Shown here piece after piece: positions 43,304 to 51,432 of a stretch of DNA of 64,000 bases. Source of the DNA: Suilimivivens sp963638365 (GTDB taxonomy: Bacteria; Bacillota; Clostridia; Lachnospirales; Lachnospiraceae); contig CAVHRK010000120.1 of NCBI GenBank assembly GCA_963638365.1, positions 1 to 64,000 of the forward strand. The letters run 5' to 3'. Made by a program: the position numbers and the translations under genes. Numbering within the stretch: position 1 is the stretch's first letter; each line of letters opens with the position of its first letter. Below the pieces are notes generated by a model, which was not told the origin of the DNA, searched no databases, and saw nothing but the letters and a program-made list of their open reading frames with translations.

Positions 43304-44614
43304 ATGAGATTAAGGGAAGCAGACAGTGAACAATTAAAGACGCAGTTAGAAGAGTTAAAGAAGGAATATGAGAAATATAAGGCCATGAATCTGGACCTGA
43401 ATATCAGCCGTGGTCTTCCAAGCGAAGAACTTCTGGATCTCAACGATGAAATGTTTCATGTCCTTGATGCAACGAACTGCTTTGCAGAGGATGGGACCGA
43501 TTGCAGACAGTATGGCGTAAAATATGGACTTCCGGAATGTATTCATCTGTTTTCGGAACTGATGGATATCCCGGATGAACAGATTATTCTTGGTGGAGAA
43601 TCTTCCTTGAACCTGATGTTTGATCAGTTTATGCGAATTTATGTGTACGGAACACTGGGAGAAAAGCCATGGTCCGTACAGGCTGTGGAACTGAAGGAAA
43701 AGGGACAGAAGCTGAAATGGCTGTGTCCGGTTCCCGGATATGACTGCCACTTTAATCTCACGGAATCTCTCGATTTTGAAATGATTAATATTCCTCTTCT
43801 GGAAGATGGACCGGATATGGATTTGATTGAAAAGCTGGTAAAGGATGATCCGACGATCAAGGGAATCTGGTGTGTGCCGCAGTATTCCAATCCGACCGGA
43901 ACCGTATACAGTGATGAGGTGGTAGAGCGTATGGCAGCCTTAAAGACGGCAGCGAAGGACTTCATTATTTTCTGGGATAATGCTTACATTGTGCATCATT
44001 TTTATAAGGAAGGATATGAGAAGAATATTGTTAAGAATATTTATCAGGAGGCCTTAAAGCATGGCACGCAGGATCATATTCTTTACTTTGCATCGACGGC
44101 CAAGATCAGCTTCCCGGGATCCGGTGTCTGTGCGATGGCATCCGGTTCCAAGATGGTGGAGGAAGCGAAGAACATTATGGCCCTGCAGTTATTCAGCCAT
44201 GATAAATTAAACCAGCTTCGCCACGTGAAGTACTTAAAGAACAAAGAGCATATTGTGGAACATATGAAGGAAATTGCAGCACTTCTGATTCCGCGGTTTG
44301 AACTGGTGGACGACATTCTTAAGAAAAATCGGCTGTATGAAGATGTGTATACCTGGAATACCCCGGAGGGCGGTTACTTTATCACCACCTATACGTTGGA
44401 AGGCTGTGCAGCGAAAGCACTGGAAATGACCGAAGCCATCGGCGTAAAGGTTGCGACAGCCGCATCGACCTATCCGTATCACCATGATCCGGAGGACCGG
44501 GTAGTCCGTCTGGCACCGACCTATCCGCCGGTTGAAGAACTGAAGACGGCCATGGAGCTGTTTTGTGTATGTGCCAATATCGCAGCAATTGAAAAGGAAC
44601 TGGGAGGAAGATAA
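43304..44614 (+). CDS. PLP-dependent aminotransferase (aspartate aminotransferase Ic-type)
   Basis: A protein of 436 residues from ATG 43304, favoured over ATG 43298 by GGAGAG spacing. The N-terminus has DLNISRGLPSEELLDLNDEM, the PLP ring site IWCVPQYSNPTGTVYSDE, and the lysine region FASTAKISFPGSGVCAMASG. This pattern fits the PF12897 subgroup. It is expected to move an amino group to a 2-oxo acid. It is 2 nt from the 2-hydroxyacid dehydrogenase gene, so its oxo product may be reduced by that enzyme. Confidence 0.88.
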   Translation: MRLREADSEQLKTQLEELKKEYEKYKAMNLDLNISRGLPSEELLDLNDEMFHVLDATNCFAEDGTDCRQYGVKYGLPECIHLFSELMDIPDEQIILGGESSLNLMFDQFMRIYVYGTLGEKPWSVQAVELKEKGQKLKWLCPVPGYDCHFNLTESLDFEMINIPLLEDGPDMDLIEKLVKDDPTIKGIWCVPQYSNPTGTVYSDEVVERMAALKTAAKDFIIFWDNAYIVHHFYKEGYEKNIVKNIYQEALKHGTQDHILYFASTAKISFPGSGVCAMASGSKMVEEAKNIMALQLFSHDKLNQLRHVKYLKNKEHIVEHMKEIAALLIPRFELVDDILKKNRLYEDVYTWNTPEGGYFITTYTLEGCAAKALEMTEAIGVKVATAASTYPYHHDPEDRVVRLAPTYPPVEELKTAMELFCVCANIAAIEKELGGR

Positions 44615-44616
44615 GC

Positions 44617-45582
44617 ATGGCAAAGATTCTGGTAAATTCCTTATACAAGCATTTAATTGAGGAAAAGTATTACAAGGATATTTTATTTTTAAGCAATGAA
44701 GAATGTGATAACAATGGGGAAGGATACGATGTATCCGAGGTTGAACTGGCGGTAATGCAGCCGTATTACTTCAACAAAACCTTTATGGACCGGATGCCGA
44801 ATCTGAAAATTGCACAGATTACAGGAGCCGGTTATGAACGGGTCGATCTGCCGGAAGTAAAGAGCAGAAACGTGACCTTATGCAATTCCAGAGGCGTCAT
44901 GTCCATTTCCATCGCAGAGGATGTTTTCTGCAAGATCCTTTTTATCAGCCGGGAGGTACGGACGGTAGAGCAGGATAAGGCCACCCATCACTGGGATGGG
45001 GTATCGAAGGGACAGGATCAGTGGATGTGCACCTGCTATCAGGATGTATATGGAAAGACGCTGGGAATTATGGGATACGGATCCATTGGACATGAAATCG
45101 CTGTTCGTGCCAAGGCATTTGGAATGAAGATTCATGTGTATGATGTAGTGGAACAGAAGGATCCGATCATTGATGAATGCTTTGTCGGAATGGACAGGCT
45201 TCCGGAATTTTATCCGACCTGTGATTATGTCGTGGTAAGTATTCCGTTAAATGAGAAAACAAGACACATTATCGATGCCAAGACCTTTGAGCTGATGAAG
45301 GATTCCGCCGTTTTAGTCAATGTGGCGAGAGGACCGCTCGTAAAGACGGAGGATTTAATCGAAGCTTTGAAAGCGGGCAAAATCAAAGCAGCAGCTCTGG
45401 ATGTATATGAAACGGAGCCACTGCCGGCAGACAGCCCGCTCTGGGATGTGGGGAATCTATTTATGACGTCCCACAAAGCCGGAATGGGGGATACCTGGAA
45501 GGGCTTTATCGGAGCTTTGATTATGCGGAACATCGATCATTATCAGAACGGGGAAAAGCTCGAGAATGTGATTCAGTTATGA
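44617..45582 (+). CDS. D-isomer-specific 2-hydroxyacid dehydrogenase
   Basis: A protein of 321 residues. The NAD-binding motif is GIMGYGSIGHEIAVRAKAFGM. The catalytic Arg is in VNVARGPLV, Glu in YETEPLP, and His in TSHKAGMGDTW. It reduces a 2-oxo acid to a D-hydroxy acid or the reverse. Last gene of the ABC/enzyme operon; its end overlaps the convergent LysR gene by 10 nt. Confidence 0.92.
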   Translation: MAKILVNSLYKHLIEEKYYKDILFLSNEECDNNGEGYDVSEVELAVMQPYYFNKTFMDRMPNLKIAQITGAGYERVDLPEVKSRNVTLCNSRGVMSISIAEDVFCKILFISREVRTVEQDKATHHWDGVSKGQDQWMCTCYQDVYGKTLGIMGYGSIGHEIAVRAKAFGMKIHVYDVVEQKDPIIDECFVGMDRLPEFYPTCDYVVVSIPLNEKTRHIIDAKTFELMKDSAVLVNVARGPLVKTEDLIEALKAGKIKAAALDVYETEPLPADSPLWDVGNLFMTSHKAGMGDTWKGFIGALIMRNIDHYQNGEKLENVIQL

Positions 45583-46523
45583 TAAATTTCCTTTGCTACC
45601 TGAATGAAGCTGTCCATGACCTTATTCCGGATGGAATTGGTCTGGTGGGCGATGAACATATCGCGGCAGGCATCTTTATCATTCAGGGTATAAAACAGCA
45701 GAGAATCATCCCTTAAGGGACCGTACTGGATCAGGGTATCGGTCAGGAAACAACAGCCTAAGCCCTGTGCTGCAATGTTGGCCGAGGTAGATAACTGATT
45801 CAGATACATGGGATTCTTCGGAGTAAAGCCGGCACGCTCGCAGATCGAAATGCTTCTGGTATGCAGATCGTGTCCCTTACGAAGAAGAATCAGGCGTTCC
45901 TCCCCAAAGGCCTCGAGGGGAACCGAAGGAAGCTCCGGGGCTAAATGCTTCCGGTTCAGAATGTCCTCCCGTGTGAGAGCTATTCCGGCAAACTGCTGAT
46001 TTAACGGATTGGAAGCGGGAACAGCAAACAGGATCTTTTCCGAACAGAGAAATTCAGTCGTAAAAAGATTCTGATCGCAGACACCGGCATCCAGAATCAG
46101 ATCAATGTTGTCCTGTACGGCTTCCGTATAAAGCGAGGTAGAATCCGATTCTGTGATCTGGATATCAATCTTCGGATATTTCTGGATAAAGGCATGCAGG
46201 ATGGGAGGAAGGATATACGCAGAGAAAAAGTTCGCTCCTGCCACAACGAGGTGGCCGCGCTCTAAGTTCGACAATTCCGCTAACTGGACGGACAGGTCCT
46301 TTTCCACCGTCATGATGCGCTGGATGGCCTGAATGTATAATTCACCGGCTTCCGTTGGACGGACGGGAAGACTGGTCCGGTCGAAGATCTGGATACCGAG
46401 TTCGCTTTCCGTTTTCTTGATATAGGTACTGAGAGCGGGCTGGGAAATAAAGAGATTCTTGGCAGCCTGGGAAAAGCTTTTTTCTTTGTAAACTTCATAA
46501 ATATAGGTCATGGCGTGGTTCAT
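45573..46523 (-). CDS. LysR-family transcriptional regulator
   Basis: A protein of 316 residues. The N-terminal winged helix-turn-helix is EVYKEKSFSQAAKNLFISQPALSTYIKK-like, followed by the effector domain (LVVAGANFFSAYILPPILHAF). It is divergent from the second aminotransferase gene and convergent with the first enzyme operon. It probably controls the hydantoinase/allantoinase operon and responds to a pathway intermediate; effector unknown. Confidence 0.92.
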   Translation of the reverse strand: MNHAMTYIYEVYKEKSFSQAAKNLFISQPALSTYIKKTESELGIQIFDRTSLPVRPTEAGELYIQAIQRIMTVEKDLSVQLAELSNLERGHLVVAGANFFSAYILPPILHAFIQKYPKIDIQITESDSTSLYTEAVQDNIDLILDAGVCDQNLFTTEFLCSEKILFAVPASNPLNQQFAGIALTREDILNRKHLAPELPSVPLEAFGEERLILLRKGHDLHTRSISICERAGFTPKNPMYLNQLSTSANIAAQGLGCCFLTDTLIQYGPLRDDSLLFYTLNDKDACRDMFIAHQTNSIRNKVMDSFIQVAKEIYHN

Positions 46524-46655
46524 ACAGTAACCTCCCGGATCGTCAGGATATAGTGATTTATCAAATAAGCTATGGCTTATAACTAATACGATAGCATATA
46601 AAAAATCTTATGACAAGATCAGATAAAAATGGCACGTAATAAGCAGTGGTATATG
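46524..46655. other. LysR promoter region
   Basis: About 130 AT-rich bases between the LysR start and the hairpin-rich element. LysR sites and promoters for both directions are expected here, but no single T-N11-A box stands out. Confidence 0.35.
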
Positions 46656-46797
46656 GTCACTGTTCACACAGCAGCCAGACACTTGCTGTCAGGCTGCGTA
46701 AGAACATGATTCAGGAGTGAGCAGGCTCCTTTTGCGAAGCAAAACTTCAAATGAGCCTGCGAATAGTTACTGGAACGAGGTACGAGTGAACAGTAAC
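46656..46797. mobile_element. MITE-like element with 12-bp terminal inverted repeats
   Basis: The left end GTCACTGTTCAC (46656-46667) and right end GTGAACAGTAAC (46786-46797) are inverted repeats with one mismatch. Inside are nested dyads: GCAGCCAGACA/TGTCAGGCTGC (46671-46697), GCAGGCTC/GAGCCTGC (46720-46760) and TTTTGC/GCAAAA (46731-46745). There is no coding frame. The form is that of a short non-autonomous element or structured repeat family. A target duplication was not identified, so mobility is inference. Confidence 0.5.
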
Positions 46798-46817
46798 ATA
46801 CATGAGGAGGAATGAAT

Positions 46818-48029
46818 ATGAGTACAGTTCTGGAAAAATTTGAGAAGCTGGGATGCGACAATGCTCCCGGACAGGAGGGAAAGAGGAAGAACGGTGTTCT
46901 CGACTTGAGAGGAGAAAAGCTGGAAGGCGTACCGGTGGACTTTTCCCATGGAGATGTGGATGCATTTGAACCGCTTCCGGGGAGCCTTGAGGCTTTTAAT
47001 GAAGGCTTTGCACTGGGAGCAAAGCAGGCCTACACCCAGTATTCCGGTAAGAAGGAGATCCGCGAGGAGCTGGCGCAGAAGCTGTCTAAGTTTACCGGAG
47101 CTTCCATTGATCCGGATTCCGAAATCATTCTGACACCCGGCACGCAGGGAGCTTTGTTCCTTGCCATGGGTTCTCTGGTTGGTACGGGCGATAAGGTAGC
47201 GATTGTGGAGCCGGATTATTTCGCTAACCGGAAACTGGTGGAGTTCTTTGATGGGGAACTGGTTACCGTTCCAATGGATTACATGAGTGTGAAAAAGCGT
47301 GCAGGGCTCGATCTTGCAAGACTGGAAACGGTCTTTAAGGAGGGTGTGAAGCTGTTTCTTTTTTCCAACCCCAATAACCCGACCGGTGTGGTATACAGCT
47401 ATGAAGAGATTGTGAAAATTGCAGAGCTCGCAAAGAAGTACCATGTAACGCTTCTTGTGGACGAACTGTATTCCAGACAGTTGTTTGAAGGTGTGGAATA
47501 TACCCACTTAAGAGCACAGAAGGAAATTCCGGAGAATCTGATTACCATTATCGGACCATCCAAGACAGAATCCTTAAGTGGTTTCCGTCTGGGCGTGGCA
47601 TTTGGAACAAGCGAAATTATTACCCGAATGGAAAAGCTTCAGGCGATCGTGTCACTCCGCTGTGCCGGCTATTGTCAGGCCCTGTTCCATATCTGGTTTG
47701 ACGAACCGGAAGGCTTTATGGAGGACCGGATTAAGCAGCATCAGGACATCCGGGATGATCTGGTTCAGATTTATACCGCAGTAGATGGAGTGACCACAAG
47801 ACCTTCCGATGGGGGAAGTTATCTGTTCGTAACGATGCCAGAGCTTACCGTATCGATTGGAGATTTTGTAAAGATTGTGAGGGAGCTTGCCGGTGTTACG
47901 GTAACGCCCGGAACCGAGTTCGGACCGCAGTTCGTGAACAGCTTCCGGATTAATTTTTCACAGGATCATGCGGCAGCCGTGGATGCATCAAAGCGATTAT
48001 TAACCATTATGGAACGTTATAGAAAATAG
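46818..48029 (+). CDS. PLP-dependent aminotransferase, class I/II
   Basis: A protein of 403 residues from ATG 46818, chosen over ATG 46812 because GAGGAGG then lies 7 nt upstream. Motifs: TPGTQGALFLAMGSL, SNPNNPTGVVYSYEEI, LVDELYSR and the PLP lysine in GPSKTESLSGFRLGVAFG. It starts the operon with the allantoinase-like gene and racemase gene and is probably used to remove the amino group of the amino acid released from the ureide. Confidence 0.92.
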   Translation: MSTVLEKFEKLGCDNAPGQEGKRKNGVLDLRGEKLEGVPVDFSHGDVDAFEPLPGSLEAFNEGFALGAKQAYTQYSGKKEIREELAQKLSKFTGASIDPDSEIILTPGTQGALFLAMGSLVGTGDKVAIVEPDYFANRKLVEFFDGELVTVPMDYMSVKKRAGLDLARLETVFKEGVKLFLFSNPNNPTGVVYSYEEIVKIAELAKKYHVTLLVDELYSRQLFEGVEYTHLRAQKEIPENLITIIGPSKTESLSGFRLGVAFGTSEIITRMEKLQAIVSLRCAGYCQALFHIWFDEPEGFMEDRIKQHQDIRDDLVQIYTAVDGVTTRPSDGGSYLFVTMPELTVSIGDFVKIVRELAGVTVTPGTEFGPQFVNSFRINFSQDHAAAVDASKRLLTIMERYRK

Positions 48030-48040
48030 GAGGCGGTCAT

Positions 48041-49432
48041 ATGCTGGACTTACTGATTAAAAATGGAAAAGTTTATCTGGAAGGAGCATTCAGCGAGGTC
48101 TCTGTCGGGGTCAAGGATGGGAAGATTGTTCTTCTGGCCCAGAAGGATGCGGAATTTGATGCAAAAGAGGTTCTGGATCTTCACGGACAATATCTGATTC
48201 CGGGAGCCATTGATACCCATATGCATGTAAGAGACCCCGGACACACGGAGAGAGGAAATTTCTATACTGAAACTCTGGCAGCGGCAGCAGGCGGTGTGAC
48301 AACCATCATGGAGCACCCGATCAGCATTCCACCCCAGTATAATGTTTCCATTCTGGAAAACCGTATCAGACGTGCCGATGAGCAGAGTGTTGTGGATTTC
48401 TGCTTCTATGGGGCACTGGGCGGCGAATATCCGGAAGAAATCACAAAGCTTGCTGAGGATGGAAGAATTGTTGCTTATAAAACTTTCCTTCATGCAGCAC
48501 CGAATGGTCGGTTTGAAGAATTTCAGGGACTGACGACAGCCGATGACGGACAGTTACTTACCGTGATGCAGGAACTGGCAAAGACGGACCTGTTCTGTGC
48601 CTTCCATGCAGAAGACAATGATCTGTGTAATTTCCTTGCACAGAAATGTAAGGAAGAAGGATATATTACCGGAAAGGCCCATGCTGTCAGCCGGCCCGTT
48701 CTGGCAGAGGTACAGAGTGTGGAACGTGTACTGCGGTTTGCCAAAGCGACCGGTGCCAAAATTGAAATCGCGCATGTATCGACACCGCAGGCGATGGAGT
48801 TGATTAAAAAGGCAAGACAGGAGGGCGTCAAGGTCTATGCAGAGACCTGTCCCCACTATCTGTTCCTGGATGAAGAGGATCTGGAAAAGCACGGTCCTTT
48901 TGCAAAGTGTAATCCTCCGCTGCGTGCAAGAGAGCTAGTAGACCGTCTGTGGGATTATGTGAATGATGGAACGGTAGACTATATCGGATCTGATCACAGC
49001 CCGTTCCTTCTGGAAGAAAAGACAAGAGGATTAAAGGATATTTTTGCAGCCGTTTCCGGGTTCCCGGGAGTAGATCTTCGTCTTCCTCTGATGCTGGATG
49101 CGGTACAGGAGGGCAGAACGACTCTTACCAAAGTGATTGAACTCCTGTGTGTGAACCCGGCAAAGAAGTTCGGCATTTTCCCACAGAAGGGTGTGATCCA
49201 GGTTGGTGCGGATGCAGATTTTGCCGTATTCAATTTTGACCATGAAACGGTTGTTGATAAAGAGAAGAATTATTCGCATGCAAAAGAGATTGCGATTCCG
49301 TATGACGGCTGGAAGCTGCGATGCCAGGTAAGTGCAACGATTTTAAGAGGCCGTATCCTGATGAAGGATGGCATTGTGGACGAAAGCGCAAAGGCATACG
49401 GACAGCTTGTGTGCCCGAAGCATGGGAAATAA
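48041..49432 (+). CDS. Cyclic amidohydrolase: allantoinase / hydantoinase-like
   Basis: A protein of 463 residues of the dihydroorotase-allantoinase-dihydropyrimidinase group. Metal site GAIDTHMHVRDPGHTERG, bridging carboxylated Lys in VAYKTFLH, His ligands in CAFHAEDN and IEIAHVSTPQ, and Asp in IGSDHSPF. These enzymes open cyclic ureides such as allantoin, hydantoins or dihydropyrimidines. Neighbours (racemase, two M20 hydrolases, aminotransferases) favour hydantoin- or allantoin-type chemistry over pyrimidine synthesis. The exact ring is not decided by motifs. Confidence 0.88.
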   Translation: MLDLLIKNGKVYLEGAFSEVSVGVKDGKIVLLAQKDAEFDAKEVLDLHGQYLIPGAIDTHMHVRDPGHTERGNFYTETLAAAAGGVTTIMEHPISIPPQYNVSILENRIRRADEQSVVDFCFYGALGGEYPEEITKLAEDGRIVAYKTFLHAAPNGRFEEFQGLTTADDGQLLTVMQELAKTDLFCAFHAEDNDLCNFLAQKCKEEGYITGKAHAVSRPVLAEVQSVERVLRFAKATGAKIEIAHVSTPQAMELIKKARQEGVKVYAETCPHYLFLDEEDLEKHGPFAKCNPPLRARELVDRLWDYVNDGTVDYIGSDHSPFLLEEKTRGLKDIFAAVSGFPGVDLRLPLMLDAVQEGRTTLTKVIELLCVNPAKKFGIFPQKGVIQVGADADFAVFNFDHETVVDKEKNYSHAKEIAIPYDGWKLRCQVSATILRGRILMKDGIVDESAKAYGQLVCPKHGK

Positions 49433-49465
49433 AATGACAGATAAGATCAGAAAGGAAAGAGCGAT

Positions 49466-50134
49466 ATGAAGATTATCATCATTAATCCGAACAGTTCGGA
49501 TGCAATGACCGCATCCATTCAGAAAGCAGCAGACGGATATGTGAACGGACGGTTTGAGGCCGTTGCCGTATCAACGCCGGGAGCACCGGAATTTATTGAT
49601 TACTATGAGGATCATGCCAAGGCACTTCCCGGGATGATTCAGATTATCAAGGAGAATGAGAAATACGCAGATGCCTTTCTGGTAGCCTGCCACTGTGATC
49701 CCAATATGCATATTTTGCGGCAGATTTCACATAAGCCGGTAATTGGCATCGGAGAAGCTTCCATGCGTTTAGCCCCGATGCTGGGCGCCCGGTTTACGGT
49801 TCTTGCAACGGATCCGCATTCGGTGCCCCATAAGGAAGACATCATTCATGAATATGGACTGGATCATTATCTGGCATCCGTCAAGGTAACCGATCCGTCG
49901 ATTACGGATGAGTTTGACGCTTATGAGGATGCAGCAAGAAGAGCCATGAAAGAGGATTATGCAGAGGTTTTGGTTCTTGGCTGTGCCGGACTTTGTGATC
50001 TTACCGAAGAATTGACAAAGCGGTTACAGGTGCCGGTACTGGATGGTGTGGTATGCGGCCTGATTGTTGCAGAAGGTCTGGTAAATGCCGGCCTTACGAC
50101 AAGTAAGGTGAGATTATACGCTAACCGGGATTAA
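49466..50134 (+). CDS. Aspartate/glutamate/hydantoin racemase family protein
   Basis: A protein of 222 residues. The opening is KIIIINPNSSDAMTASIQKA. Two catalytic cysteines lie in FLVACHCDPN and VLVLGCAGLCDL, as in hydantoin and allantoin racemases. It would interconvert stereoisomers so that both enter the hydrolase pathway. It starts 33 nt after the allantoinase-like gene. Confidence 0.9.
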   Translation: MKIIIINPNSSDAMTASIQKAADGYVNGRFEAVAVSTPGAPEFIDYYEDHAKALPGMIQIIKENEKYADAFLVACHCDPNMHILRQISHKPVIGIGEASMRLAPMLGARFTVLATDPHSVPHKEDIIHEYGLDHYLASVKVTDPSITDEFDAYEDAARRAMKEDYAEVLVLGCAGLCDLTEELTKRLQVPVLDGVVCGLIVAEGLVNAGLTTSKVRLYANRD

Positions 50135-50209
50135 GCAGTAAGTACATCAGGAGCATATTTAGAGCATGCCAGGAAGAAATGCTGAAATAGAAGAAGTAGG
50201 AGATTGAGA

Positions 50210-50593
50210 ATGAAAGCAATATATACGGATAAGGCACCGGCTCCGGTAGGTCCTTACTCACAGGCCATTCAGGCAGGAAATCTGTTGTTTGTGTCAGGAC
50301 TCACCGGTACGAATCCGGAAACAGGAAAGCTTCGGGGAGAGACGGTTGGTGAGCAGGCCAGACAAAGCCTTGAAAACTTAGGTGTCATTCTGAAAGAAGC
50401 AGGAGCATCGTATGAGAATGTAGTGAAAACGACCTGTTTTCTGGCAGATATGAATGACTTTCAGGAATTTAATCAAGTGTATGCAGAATATCTTACCGGG
50501 AAACCGGCAAGAAGCTGTGTTGCAGTCAAAACGTTGCCAATGAATGCCTTGTGCGAGGTGGAAGCCGTCGCGTATGTGGAGGAAATAGAATGA
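50210..50593 (+). CDS. ridA: RidA-family enamine/imine deaminase
   Basis: A protein of 127 residues from ATG 50210 (a TTG lies 6 nt earlier). Typical RidA motifs: APAPVGPYSQAIQAGNLLFVSG and the catalytic-Arg region GKPARSCVAV. It hydrolyses reactive 2-aminoacrylate-type enamines or imines from PLP or dehydrogenase reactions. It overlaps the next gene by ATGA. Confidence 0.93.
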   Translation: MKAIYTDKAPAPVGPYSQAIQAGNLLFVSGLTGTNPETGKLRGETVGEQARQSLENLGVILKEAGASYENVVKTTCFLADMNDFQEFNQVYAEYLTGKPARSCVAVKTLPMNALCEVEAVAYVEEIE

Positions 50594-51252
50594 AAGGGAA
50601 TTATGTAATTACGGTAGCCAGAGGCTTTGGCTCCGGTGGAAAAAGTATCAGCATGAAGCTGGCAGAACGTCTTGGAATCTCCTGTTATGAACGGGATATT
50701 TTAAAGATGGCGTCGGACGAAAGCGGAATCAACGAAGAGATTTTCAGTAAGAATGATGAGAAGCTGACCGGTGGCTTTTTAAAGCGTCTGCACAGCTATG
50801 AGAACCGGATTATCCAGCCAAGTGACAAAGACTTCGTATCGAACGACAATCTGTTTACCATTCAGGCACAGATTATTAAGAAGCTTGCGGAGACCGAATC
50901 CTGTATTATCGTAGGCAAATGTGCGGATTATGTATTGAAAGACTATGATCATGTGATCAGCTTTTATATTGAAGCGCCGCGTGCAGCCTGCGTGGCATCT
51001 ATCCGCAATAAGATGTGCGTAACAGAACCGGAAGCGCACCGCCTCATTGAGAAGACCGATAAGTATCGTGCTGATTACTACAAATATTACACCCATGGTA
51101 AGGACTGGACGAATCCGACCAACTATGATCTGGTGCTGAACAGCGACAAAATGGGCCGTGCCGAGTGTGTGGATGTCATGGAAATGTACATCAAGTATAA
51201 ACTGAAGGAATGGCAGCAGGAAGACGAATTTAAGCACAAGCAGGAAAAGTGA
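50590..51252 (+). CDS. Cytidylate-kinase-like family protein
   Basis: A protein of 220 residues from ATG 50590, translationally coupled to ridA. P-loop-like VARGFGSGGKSISMKLAERLG and IIVGKCADYVL, with an LID-like Arg-rich segment, match the cytidylate_kin2 group common in Firmicutes. The group has no assigned substrate; it is not the housekeeping Cmk. It ends the operon just before a leader-controlled promoter. Confidence 0.85.
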   Translation: MKGNYVITVARGFGSGGKSISMKLAERLGISCYERDILKMASDESGINEEIFSKNDEKLTGGFLKRLHSYENRIIQPSDKDFVSNDNLFTIQAQIIKKLAETESCIIVGKCADYVLKDYDHVISFYIEAPRAACVASIRNKMCVTEPEAHRLIEKTDKYRADYYKYYTHGKDWTNPTNYDLVLNSDKMGRAECVDVMEMYIKYKLKEWQQEDEFKHKQEK

Positions 51253-51260
51253 AAAAGCTC

Positions 51261-51413
51261 TTTACGAAGAAGTGGAAGTGTGCTAGAATGCGTTTCATAA
51301 AGAAGGCTTACGGAAAGAAAGTCTTATAAAACAGAATGCATGATCAATAATTACGTGAATGAAAACAAAGTCGTTTTCCAGGTAAATGCCCGGGAGACGG
51401 CTTTAATTTTTTT
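51261..51413 (+). promoter_or_regulatory. Promoter plus terminator leader of the acetolactate-synthase-like gene (ANTAR-like)
   Basis: Promoter TTTACG (51261-51266), 17 bp, extended -10 TAGAAT (51284-51289). A first stem AAGGCTT/AAGTCTT lies at 51303-51325. Hairpin GAAAAC/GTTTTC (51361-51378) has hexaloop AAAGTC, and overlaps terminator arms AAAGTCGTTTTCC (51367-51379) and GGGAGACGGCTTT (51392-51404), followed by AATTTTTTT. The 3' arm differs from the copy at 37054 yet keeps pairing through compensating or G-U changes. Confidence 0.65.
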
Positions 51414-51432
51414 ACGAGGGAGGAATAACAAC

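Noticed and set aside
51340..51432. Longer N-terminus of the acetolactate-synthase-like protein
   Set aside because: The extension covers the leader terminator; ATG 51433 begins the conserved protein.
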